Shown here: piece after piece, positions 56,513 through 63,163 of the stretch | Layout of the letters: each line of letters begins with the position of its first letter | Position numbering within the stretch: position 1 is the stretch's first letter | Assembly: GCF_020881035.1 (NCBI RefSeq) | Contig: NZ_JAJITC010000006.1 | Span: 62,001-126,000, forward strand | Direction of reading: 5' to 3' | Source of the DNA: Paraburkholderia translucens | GTDB taxonomy: Bacteria > Pseudomonadota > Gammaproteobacteria > Burkholderiales > Burkholderiaceae | Length of the DNA: 64,000 bases | Notes under the pieces: generated by a model | The model's input: the letters and a program-made list of their open reading frames with translations, nothing else | Databases searched by the model: none | Told to the model about the DNA's origin: nothing | Translations under genes and position numbers: made by a program

Positions 56513-57565
56513 TTACGCGTACAGCCGCGCTTCGATCCGCCCGATTCGCTTCTCGATCGCATTACGCACCAGCGCATTCGAAGGCACCAGCAGCAGCGAC
56601 GACGCGATGATCCGATACACGCTGTGGCGCGTCACCTTCGACACTTTCGCCGGATCGAGCCACGCGTCGTTATCCGCGAGCAGCAGCAAGGTGTCGAGGC
56701 CGATCAGGATCGGCCATAGGCAGGCGAGCCGCAAGCGCACCGCGCTCGCGGCAATCGCGAGCGTATAGTCGAGCGCGGCGCGGAAATGCTCGAGTGTCTG
56801 ACGCACAAGCTCGACGAGCAGAGGTCGCGCGCGCATCGAATTGGCCGGTTGCAGCAGATCGCGAGGGCTCAGGCCGTGGCGCTCGAGCATGCTTTGCGGC
56901 AAATAGCAGCGGCCGATGCGCAAGTCTTTTGCGCAATCGCGCAGCACGTTGGTCATCTGCAATGCCTTGCCGAAACGCACGCCCCAATGCGTCATCGTGC
57001 TGGGCTGCTCTTTCAGCGTGCCCGGCATGTGCGCGTAAGTCATCGTGGTCCAGAACTCGCCTACGCAACCCGCGACCAGATAGGTATAGCGATCGAGTTC
57101 GCCGTATTCGCGCAGCGCCGCGAGTTGGCCGGAGCGTTCATCGGGGAAGGTGCGCAAATCGAATTCCATGCCCTCGGTCAGCGTCGTGACGATCGCGCGC
57201 ACCGCGTCGCGGTCGGACTCGCTCAGTTGCGCGAGCACGGCGAGTGCGGGGCTCAACGATTCGAGCAGCAGCTTTTCATCGGACTGGGCCTGCTGACCCG
57301 CGACTTCCGCGGCGATGCGCTGGAACGTCGCGCTGTCGATGGTCTCGCCATTGATCTGATCGCGCAGCGCGAGCAGCAATTCCAGGCGTTGGCCCGGCGC
57401 AATCAGCGAGGTGTCGGCAATCGTATCGGCCGCGCGCGCGAGCAGATACGCGAGGCCGATCGGATCGCGCATGCCGATGGGCAGCACGCGCAGCGTCAGA
57501 TAGAAGGAGCGTGAAACGCCTTTCAGGAGCGGGCCGAGAAGAAAGGCCCGGGTCGGATTCGGCAT
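56513..57565 (-). CDS. Squalene/phytoene synthase family protein
   Basis: A 350-residue head-to-head prenyl synthase. The first Asp-rich motif is LLARAADTIADTSLIAPG and the second is NVLRDCAKDLRIGRCYLPQS. YTYLVAGCVGEFWTTMTYAH is the typical YCxxVAGxVG segment, with SRSFYLTLRVLPIGMRDPIG at the N-terminus. It would join two farnesyl (or longer) diphosphates to squalene or a related C30/C40 product. No hopene cyclase, HpnC/E partner or carotenoid gene is in the window. The length and motif form are closer to farnesyl-diphosphate farnesyltransferase than to short HpnC/HpnD. Possible C-terminal membrane helix LACLWPILIGLDTLLLLA. Confidence 0.88.
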   Translation of the reverse strand: MPNPTRAFLLGPLLKGVSRSFYLTLRVLPIGMRDPIGLAYLLARAADTIADTSLIAPGQRLELLLALRDQINGETIDSATFQRIAAEVAGQQAQSDEKLLLESLSPALAVLAQLSESDRDAVRAIVTTLTEGMEFDLRTFPDERSGQLAALREYGELDRYTYLVAGCVGEFWTTMTYAHMPGTLKEQPSTMTHWGVRFGKALQMTNVLRDCAKDLRIGRCYLPQSMLERHGLSPRDLLQPANSMRARPLLVELVRQTLEHFRAALDYTLAIAASAVRLRLACLWPILIGLDTLLLLADNDAWLDPAKVSKVTRHSVYRIIASSLLLVPSNALVRNAIEKRIGRIEARLYA

Positions 57566-57749
57566 GGGTTGGATCGGTTGGCAAGAGGCGGGTGCAAGCC
57601 CGCGGGGATCAGGCGCTGCCGAATTGTATACGGCCAGCTGCGGCTGTTAGGCGAGCAGGGCGTCAAGCCGATCGAAAAGAAAATGCCGTCGCGGCGAGTT
57701 CGACTGGCGGCGGGGAGGCCAAGCACGTTCCGCCGCGTTCGGCTTTACG

Positions 57750-58241
57750 TCAGAAGCCGTGCAGCGATACCACGATCAAAGCAGCGGCGACGAGCGCGAC
57801 CACGTCCTCGATCAACGCCGCCGGCGCATCGCGCCCGAACATGTTCGCAAGCGAGCTGCGTGCCTTCGCGCCTCCGAGCGTGCCGATCACCGCGCCCACG
57901 GCGCCGACCACCGCGCCGAGCACCCCGACGATCCAGCCTCCCGCGAGCCCGCCATGCGCGCCGCTGATTGCAGCGCCGCTCAGCGCGCCGAGCACGATGC
58001 GCGCGCCGAACTGAAGCGGCACCTTGCGGCTCGGCGTTTCGGGCAATTGATCCGTGATCAGTTCGAGTACTGCCAGCACGGTGAAGATATATGGCGTGGC
58101 CGCGAACCCGAGGAACGCGAGCGACGTGCCTTGCAGCGGCAGCCATCCCAGACGCGCGGCCCAACTGACGGCGGTAGGGGCGATCATCGCGCGAAGACCT
58201 GCGACGACACCGATGATCAAGGCCAGAACGTACACGGACAT
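57750..58241 (-). CDS. DUF4126 membrane protein
   Basis: A 163-residue inner-membrane protein starting MSVYVLALIIGVVAGLRAMI at 58241. Four to five hydrophobic segments include LGALSGAAISGAHGGLAGGW and VVGAVGAVIGTLGGAKARSS, which is the Gly-rich DUF4126 pattern, with ITDQLPETPSRKVPLQFGAR in the first loop. Function unknown. It stands alone. Confidence 0.85.
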   Translation of the reverse strand: MSVYVLALIIGVVAGLRAMIAPTAVSWAARLGWLPLQGTSLAFLGFAATPYIFTVLAVLELITDQLPETPSRKVPLQFGARIVLGALSGAAISGAHGGLAGGWIVGVLGAVVGAVGAVIGTLGGAKARSSLANMFGRDAPAALIEDVVALVAAALIVVSLHGF

Positions 58242-58580
58242 AGCGGACTCCCGAACGAGGGCAATGATGCAAGGTTGCACGAGCCGACGGCTTACCTGGA
58301 CGAACGTCGGCAGAACATGTCGAGCATTCCATCTGGACAGTCAACTTCTCACCACCTACATCGAGGCAATCCGCTGCAGCCGTTCCCGTTACTGACGTTT
58401 TCCGGCTCTGTGCCGCCGACTCGCTACCGCGCGTTTGGCGCTGCGCCGAGCGGGCGGTTGCCCCCGTCGATGTGGCCCTAGTGTCGCACAATTCGACTCG
58501 CGAATTACAGCCGCGAAGTCGGCGAGGCGGGCAGATGATGATAAGTTAGCCAACTCGCAAGAAAACCGACTATCTGCACC
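58242..58580. other. Intergenic stretch before the AmpR-like gene
   Basis: No gene is supported in these 339 bases. They contain the promoter regions of DUF4126 and of the LysR gene. No beta-lactamase gene diverges here, although the regulator is AmpR-like. Confidence 0.45.
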
Positions 58581-59459
58581 ATGCGACCGTATCTCCCGCT
58601 GAACGCGCTGCGCGCGTTCGAATCGTCCGCGCGGCACCTGAGCTTCACGCGTGCCGCGCAAGAGCTGAACGTGACCCAGGCCGCGGTCAGCCAGCAGGTC
58701 CGCTCGCTGGAAGAGCGGCTCGGCACTGCGCTCTTCCAGCGTTTGCCGCGCGGCCTGGCGATGACCGACGAAGGGCGCGCGCTGCGGCCGGTGCTGTCCG
58801 ACGCGTTCGATCGCATCGAGACGGTGCTCAAGCAGTTCGACGGCGGCCATTTTCACGAGGTGCTGACGGTCAGCGTAGTCGGCACGTTCGCGGTCGGCTG
58901 GCTGATGCCGCGCCTGAAGTCGTTTCGCGAGGCGAATCCGTTCGTCGAGCTGCGGCTGCTGACCAACAACAACCTCGTCGACCTGGCGACCGAGGGTCTC
59001 GACTTCGCGATCCGTTTCGGCGACGGCACGTGGCCCGGCTCGCTCGCCACGAAGCTGCTCGACGCACCGCTCGCGCTGTTGTGCACGCCCGAGATCGCCG
59101 CGCGCCTCGCGCGGCCCGGCGATCTGGCGAACGAAACGCTGCTACGCTCGTATCGCATGGACGACTGGATGAACTGGTTCGCGGCCGCGGGCATCGCGCC
59201 ACGGCCGGTGCGCGGGCCCGTGTTCGATTCGTCACGGCTGATGGTGGAGGCGGCGATACAGGGCGCGGGCATTGCGCTCGCGCCCGCGCTGATGTTCGAA
59301 CGTGAGATCCATGCCGGGCGTCTGGTCCGCCCGTTCGACGTGGAGGTAGAGGCGGGCAGTTACTGGCTGACCTGCCTGAAAGGCAAGCCGATGACGCCGG
59401 CCATGGAGCTGTTCAGTCAGTGGATCGCGAAGGAAGCGGCCACGCCGGGCCGCGCTTGA
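58581..59459 (+). CDS. AmpR/GcvA-like LysR regulator
   Basis: A 292-residue regulator with the AmpR/GcvA N-terminus LPLNALRAFESSARHLSFTR and the helix-turn-helix AAQELNVTQAAVSQQVRSLE. The effector domain shares AmpR marks: VVGTFAVGWLMPRLKSF, LLRSYRMDDWMNWFAAAG, VFDSSRLMVEAAIQGAGIAL and SYWLTCLKGKPMTPAMELF. AmpR proteins sense cell-wall fragments and control beta-lactamase genes. No beta-lactamase or cell-wall gene is adjacent; DUF4126 diverges 339 bases away. It may control genes elsewhere or a non-lactamase target. Confidence 0.85.
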   Translation: MRPYLPLNALRAFESSARHLSFTRAAQELNVTQAAVSQQVRSLEERLGTALFQRLPRGLAMTDEGRALRPVLSDAFDRIETVLKQFDGGHFHEVLTVSVVGTFAVGWLMPRLKSFREANPFVELRLLTNNNLVDLATEGLDFAIRFGDGTWPGSLATKLLDAPLALLCTPEIAARLARPGDLANETLLRSYRMDDWMNWFAAAGIAPRPVRGPVFDSSRLMVEAAIQGAGIALAPALMFEREIHAGRLVRPFDVEVEAGSYWLTCLKGKPMTPAMELFSQWIAKEAATPGRA

Positions 59460-59463
59460 GTTG

Positions 59464-59715
59464 CTACGCCGCCGAGCGGCAATGTCCGTTCATCGCGGGC
59501 CGCTCGGCTTGCGGCGGGAACACGTTCCACGAACCGTCGTCGTGGCGGAAGAAGAAGATCGACAGCAATCCTTCGGGCTTCAAGGCCTGCACGCAGACGT
59601 AGCGTTGCCGGTGCGATGCGCGATGGCAAAACCGCACGACGCGCGCGGGCATTGACGGCGTGGGCGCGAGCCATTTGTCGACGACCCAGTGCAAGCTGTT
59701 TTCCGCGGCAACCAT
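59464..59715 (-). CDS. Small protein paired with the LRAT-like gene
   Basis: An 83-residue soluble basic protein. ATG 59715 is chosen because GAGGAG lies six bases upstream. It contains SLHWVVDKWLAPTPSMPARV, VVRFCHRASHRQRYVCVQAL and LLSIFFFRHDDGSWNVFPP. No family known to me. It is 40 bases downstream of the LRAT-like gene on the same strand and so probably cotranscribed from the sigma-54-type promoter at 60321. It may be an accessory factor of the peptide system. Confidence 0.6.
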   Translation of the reverse strand: MVAAENSLHWVVDKWLAPTPSMPARVVRFCHRASHRQRYVCVQALKPEGLLSIFFFRHDDGSWNVFPPQAERPAMNGHCRSAA

Positions 59716-59755
59716 GATGTTCTCCTCGAATCGTCCCGTTCGCGACGCGCCGCGT

Positions 59756-60277
59756 TCACGCGACTTGCGCGAGTCGTGCCACCCCGTGTTCATTCCTCGT
59801 CCCGGTCTCGACAAATGCCTTCACGAGACACAGCAGCGCGCGCATGGCCGTGCGCGGATGCCGCAGGCAGCAATGCACCTGTTCGCTGCGGCTTTCGCCG
59901 AGCAGGCACCAAGCGCAGAAGTGTTCGCAGTTGTTGGTCAGCAGGCGATAGCGGTTTTCGCCGAGGCGCGAGCGAGCCCGGTTCACCGCTTCGGCGCCGA
60001 CGTAGATCGCGCTCGGCGTTGGGCGGATCGACAGCGGATGGCCGCAGGCGAAGCGCGCCAGTTCGACTTCCTCGACCGGCCCGCGGTGCGCGGAGCCGGC
60101 AAAGCCCGCGTAATGCACGACACGGCCGTTGCCGACATAGATGCCGTGATGTTCGTAGCCGTTGCGTTGCGTGACCAGATGCGAGCCGATCGGCAGATCG
60201 ATCGTCGATGAAGCGGTGTCGCAAGCGGCCGCGGATGGCGGGTCGTCGTCGCGCGCATCGAGCATTTGGGTGTTCAT
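59756..60277 (-). CDS. LRAT-family (NlpC/P60-like) acyltransferase or amidase
   Basis: A 173-residue protein starting MNTQMLDARDDDPPSAAACD at 60277. The LRAT fold (permuted NlpC/P60) is shown by LPIGSHLVTQRNGYEHHGIY, which carries the catalytic His, then VGNGRVVHYAGFAGSAHRGP with the second His, and LLTNNCEHFCAWCLLGESRS with the nucleophilic Cys. Relatives in bacteria are thiol hydrolases or acyltransferases acting on lipids or peptides. A C-terminal helix pair (AMRALLCLVKAFVETG) follows. There is no signal peptide. It diverges from the peptide gene, with a sigma-54-like element at 60321-60336. A role in maturation, acylation or resistance for the peptide is inference only. Confidence 0.8.
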   Translation of the reverse strand: MNTQMLDARDDDPPSAAACDTASSTIDLPIGSHLVTQRNGYEHHGIYVGNGRVVHYAGFAGSAHRGPVEEVELARFACGHPLSIRPTPSAIYVGAEAVNRARSRLGENRYRLLTNNCEHFCAWCLLGESRSEQVHCCLRHPRTAMRALLCLVKAFVETGTRNEHGVARLAQVA

Positions 60278-60320
60278 GGCTGGCCTCGTTCGCATTTCCA
60301 ACACTGTTGCGAAAGCATTT

Positions 60321-60336
60321 GCATGATCCAGGCCAT
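60321..60336 (-). promoter_or_regulatory. Candidate sigma-54 (-24/-12) promoter of the LRAT operon
   Basis: The minus strand reads TGGCCTGGATCATGCA. GG and GC are exactly 12 bases apart as in TGGCACG-N4-TTGCW, with three mismatches at lesser positions. It lies 44 bases upstream of the LRAT start. Confidence 0.55.
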
Positions 60337-60650
60337 GCGCCGCAAAGCCCCTGTTTACAGGGTTCACGACTCATCAAGCGATTTTCTGAAGAGGGAAATG
60401 TCAGTGCGAGGCCAACAAAAATCGCGTTGATCTGTTGGCGGGCGACACTCATGTGCAGGCCGTGCCGCGCGGCGAATTTTCCTCAATGGAGAACGCAGGG
60501 AACGCCGAAGAACGTGTTGGTTCCCGCACCTGTTTGAATGCTGGCTTGTTGGGTGCGAGCCGACCCATCGTGTCGGCCGGGATCAGGCCAAACCTGCGCA
60601 ACGCACGCCAGTCAAAGCGCTGCGGGCTGAGCGTGCAATCCGCCCCCGAT
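60337..60650. promoter_or_regulatory. Divergent control region with possible activator sites
   Basis: This stretch lies between two back-to-back sigma-54-type elements and holds no gene. It has several dyads: CGCACC (60525-60530)/GGTGCG (60551-60556), TGGGT/ACCCA and CCGAC/GTCGG around 60549-60577, and GCACGC/GCGTGC (60603-60608/60631-60636). These sit 15-125 bases upstream of the plus-strand promoter, where an enhancer-binding protein would be expected to bind. The exact operator cannot be decided by eye. Confidence 0.45.
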
Positions 60651-60666
60651 TGGCATGGCCCTTGCA
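60651..60666 (+). promoter_or_regulatory. Sigma-54 (-24/-12) promoter of the peptide operon
   Basis: TGGCATGGCCCTTGCA matches the consensus TGGCACG-N4-TTGCW at all positions but one. Transcription would start near 60678, about 49 bases before the peptide ATG. Confidence 0.85.
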
Positions 60667-60726
60667 CTATCTGGGCAGAGTCCATTCAACCGCGCGCATT
60701 GCACGCGCGGCCAATCGGAGAACGAC

Positions 60727-61014
60727 ATGTCCTGCATCAAATTGAATGACCTCTCGCTGAACCTGGCGCTCGACCGCAAGGCTATGGCGGCGATTCGCGG
60801 CGGCGGCGGCGCGCCGTGGGTGTATGGCTGGATCCAGCCGTACGTGCCGCAAACGCCGAGCATCGGACCGGTGGTCAATCTGTACGAGGTCTCCAACAAC
60901 TTCTATGCTAACCAGATGATCAACCAGTTCCAGTCGGTCGACGTGCGCAATGCTGGCGCGAACTCGAACATCAACGTGTCTCCGGACGCACGCAATAGAA
61001 ACGATATGGTGTAG
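60727..61014 (+). CDS. Peptide precursor with double-glycine leader
   Basis: A 95-residue peptide. ATG 60727 has GGAG about eight bases upstream and lies downstream of a near-perfect sigma-54 promoter. Residues 1-26 form a leader-like helix IKLNDLSLNLALDRKAMAAI ending R-G-G-G-G (25-28), the double-Gly type cut by C39-peptidase ABC exporters. The core (about 27-95) is rich in Asn, Gln, Pro, Gly and Tyr/Trp (WVYGWIQPYVPQTP, NNFYANQMINQF) and ends in polar, Asn-rich sequence. It contains no Cys after residue 3, so it is not a thioether or lasso candidate by cysteine. No family is known to me. PP2C follows six bases after the stop. It is the likely cargo of the exporter at the window edge. Confidence 0.75.
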   Translation: MSCIKLNDLSLNLALDRKAMAAIRGGGGAPWVYGWIQPYVPQTPSIGPVVNLYEVSNNFYANQMINQFQSVDVRNAGANSNINVSPDARNRNDMV

Positions 61015-61019
61015 CCGTT

Positions 61020-61790
61020 GTGACCTGCGCGAGCCAATTTCGCTGGACGTCGTGCGCGCGTTCCGACACCGGACGCGTCCGCGAAATCAACGAAGATGCC
61101 TGCCTCGACGAACCCGAAGCGGGACGCTGGGCCGTTGCCGATGGAATGGGCGGGCACGCGGTCGGCGATCTTGCGAGCCGTACCGTGATCGACGCGTTGA
61201 CTCGACTCGCGGCGCCGCAAGGCCTCAGGACACTGATCGACGATGTCCGCGCGCGGCTCCAGGACGCGAATCGGCAATTGCGTGACGAAGCCGCGCGCCG
61301 CCAGGTGCAACGCATCGGCAGCACCGTGGCCGTGCTGCTCGCATGCGATCGCTTCTGCGGCTACGTATGGGCGGGCGACAGCCGCATCTACCTGTACCGC
61401 GCGGGACAATTGCGGCAACTGACGCGCGATCACAGTCAGGTCGAGGAGTTACGCTCGCTTGGCGTAATCACCGAAGAAGAGGCGCGGCATCATCCCGCGC
61501 AGCACATGATTACGCGCGCTGTCGGTGCGACGGATCTGCTCGAACTCGACGACGATGCAATCGAGGTCGCTGACGGCGACGTGTTCCTGTTGTGCAGCGA
61601 CGGGCTCAGCAACGAACTGAGCAACGACGAGATCGCGGACGTGCTGACCTCGGCGGAGCGCGAAAACGCGTGTGGCGAACTCGTCGACCTCGCGCTCGCG
61701 CGCGGCGGGCGCGACAACATCACCGCTGTCGTGGTCGAGGCGCAGGACCCGGATGCATCGGAGAAGACGCTGCTGAATCCGGCTCCGTGA
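61020..61790 (+). CDS. PP2C-family serine/threonine phosphatase
   Basis: A 256-residue PPM-type phosphatase with all metal motifs: RSDTGRVREINEDACLDE, WAVADGMGGHAVGDLA, GSTVAVLLACDRFCGYVWAG with DSRIYLYRAGQLRQLTRDHS, LLCSDGLSNELSNDEIADVL and GGRDNITAVVVEAQ. It removes phosphate from Ser/Thr residues with Mn/Mg in the cytosol. The GTG start at 61020 lies six bases after the peptide stop and has only a weak ribosome-binding site, suggesting coupling. A matching kinase may lie beyond the right window edge. It converges on the sigma-54 activator with 23 bases between. Confidence 0.93.
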   Translation: MTCASQFRWTSCARSDTGRVREINEDACLDEPEAGRWAVADGMGGHAVGDLASRTVIDALTRLAAPQGLRTLIDDVRARLQDANRQLRDEAARRQVQRIGSTVAVLLACDRFCGYVWAGDSRIYLYRAGQLRQLTRDHSQVEELRSLGVITEEEARHHPAQHMITRAVGATDLLELDDDAIEVADGDVFLLCSDGLSNELSNDEIADVLTSAERENACGELVDLALARGGRDNITAVVVEAQDPDASEKTLLNPAP

Positions 61791-61813
61791 CGACCTTCAG
61801 GCCGGAGTTCCCC

Positions 61814-63163
61814 TCAACCTTCGTCGTCTTCCTCGTCGGGCTCGTTCGCACCGTTCTTCGCGGGCGGCGCATTGCGATTACGGAAATCCTTCGAGTGCAG
61901 GCCGTGCTTTTTGAGCAGCATCTGCAAGTGCGAGCGATTCATGTCGATGCGCCGTGCCAGTTCGGCGACCGTCCCGCTCACTTCCCGCAATCCCCGTTCG
62001 AGGAACGCTTTTTCGGCGTCATCGCTCGCGGCCCGCTTCGCATCGCTGAGTGACATCAGATTCGCGACACTGATCGGCTGATTGCCGCTCGTCTGCGCGC
62101 CATCCTGCTGCGCCGCCGAACCGGGTGCAGCGGGCCGCATGTCGAGCGGCAAATGCTCGACGTCGGCCATCTCCCCCGCCAGACATGAGATGCGGTACAT
62201 CACGTTGCGCAGCTCGCGGATATTGCCCGGATACGCGTAGCTCAACAGAAAGTCCCGCAAGCGCGGCGTCAGTCTGACTGGCCGCCGTTTCAGCGTGCCC
62301 GCCGCTTCGTCGCCGAACCACGCAATCAGCAGCGGAATCTCGTCGCGGCGTTCACGCAGCGGCGGCATCGTCACGTGAATCACGCTGAGCCGGTAGAACA
62401 GATCCTCGCGAAACCGCCCCTCCTCGCTGAGTTTGCGCAGATTGCGATTGGTCGCCGCGACGATGCGCGTATCGACCGCGATGGTTTCGTCGGAGCCGAC
62501 GCGTTGAATCTCGTGCGCTTCGAGCACGCGCAGCAGCTTGACCTGGCCTGCGAGCGGCAACTCGCCGATTTCGTCGAGAAAGATCGTGCCCGTGTGCGCG
62601 CTTTCGAATTTGCCCTTGCGGTCGTTCGACGCGCCGGTGAATGCGCCCTTGCGATGCCCGAATAGCTCGGATTCCAGCAGATTGTCCGGAATCGCACCGC
62701 AGTTCACTGAAATGAACGGCTTGTCGGCACGCGCGCCATTCGCGTGAATCACTTTCGCCATCAGTTCCTTGCCAGTGCCGCTTTCTCCGTCGATCAGCAC
62801 CGGCAAATCGGTAGGCGCCGCCTTCTCCGCGATTTCGAGCGATTCGAGCAAACGCGGATTATCGCCAAACGTCCCCTCGAAAATGAAACTGCGTTCGAGC
62901 AGCGCCTTGCGGCGCGCCCCGCGCGATTGCTCCGGGCTCACCTGCAGTTCGCCCGCGGTGGCCGCCTGCACGAAGCGCTCCTTGTGTGAAAGCTGCATCA
63001 CTTCGTCGCGCAACGACGTGGCCTGCCTGAGCAGCTTGTCGATATCCGCGCGCTCGAGCCGCGACGACCAGCGCAACGTGGAACGCAGAATCTCGATCCG
63101 CTCGATCAGTCCCGCGTACGATATCGCGGGACTCGCCTCTTCAATCTGGTCGAGTATCTTCAT
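61814..63163 (-). CDS. Sigma-54-dependent activator (enhancer-binding protein)
   Basis: A 449-residue AAA+ activator. Residues 1-95 form a helical N-terminal domain with no recognisable GAF, PAS or receiver part, so it is not a normal two-component regulator. Walker A is [20 protein letters not shown] (about 126-133), the sigma-54 contact loop is [20 protein letters not shown] (GAFTGA at 173-178), Walker B is [20 protein letters not shown]. The C-terminal Fis-type helix-turn-helix is [20 protein letters not shown], followed by an acidic tail. Its ATG overlaps the exporter stop by four bases (ATGA). It should drive the -24/-12 promoters at 60651 and 60321. Confidence 0.92.
   Translation of the reverse strand: MKILDQIEEASPAISYAGLIERIEILRSTLRWSSRLERADIDKLLRQATSLRDEVMQLSHKERFVQAATAGELQVSPEQSRGARRKALLERSFIFEGTFGDNPRLLESLEIAEKAAPTDLPVLIDGESGTGKELMAKVIHANGARADKPFISVNCGAIPDNLLESELFGHRKGAFTGASNDRKGKFESAHTGTIFLDEIGELPLAGQVKLLRVLEAHEIQRVGSDETIAVDTRIVAATNRNLRKLSEEGRFREDLFYRLSVIHVTMPPLRERRDEIPLLIAWFGDEAAGTLKRRPVRLTPRLRDFLLSYAYPGNIRELRNVMYRISCLAGEMADVEHLPLDMRPAAPGSAAQQDGAQTSGNQPISVANLMSLSDAKRAASDDAEKAFLERGLREVSGTVAELARRIDMNRSHLQMLLKKHGLHSKDFRNRNAPPAKNGANEPDEEDDEG

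Noticed and set aside
60432..60650. Short ORFs between the LRAT and peptide genes
   Set aside because: They lie in the divergent control region, lack ribosome-binding sites and have no conserved pattern.
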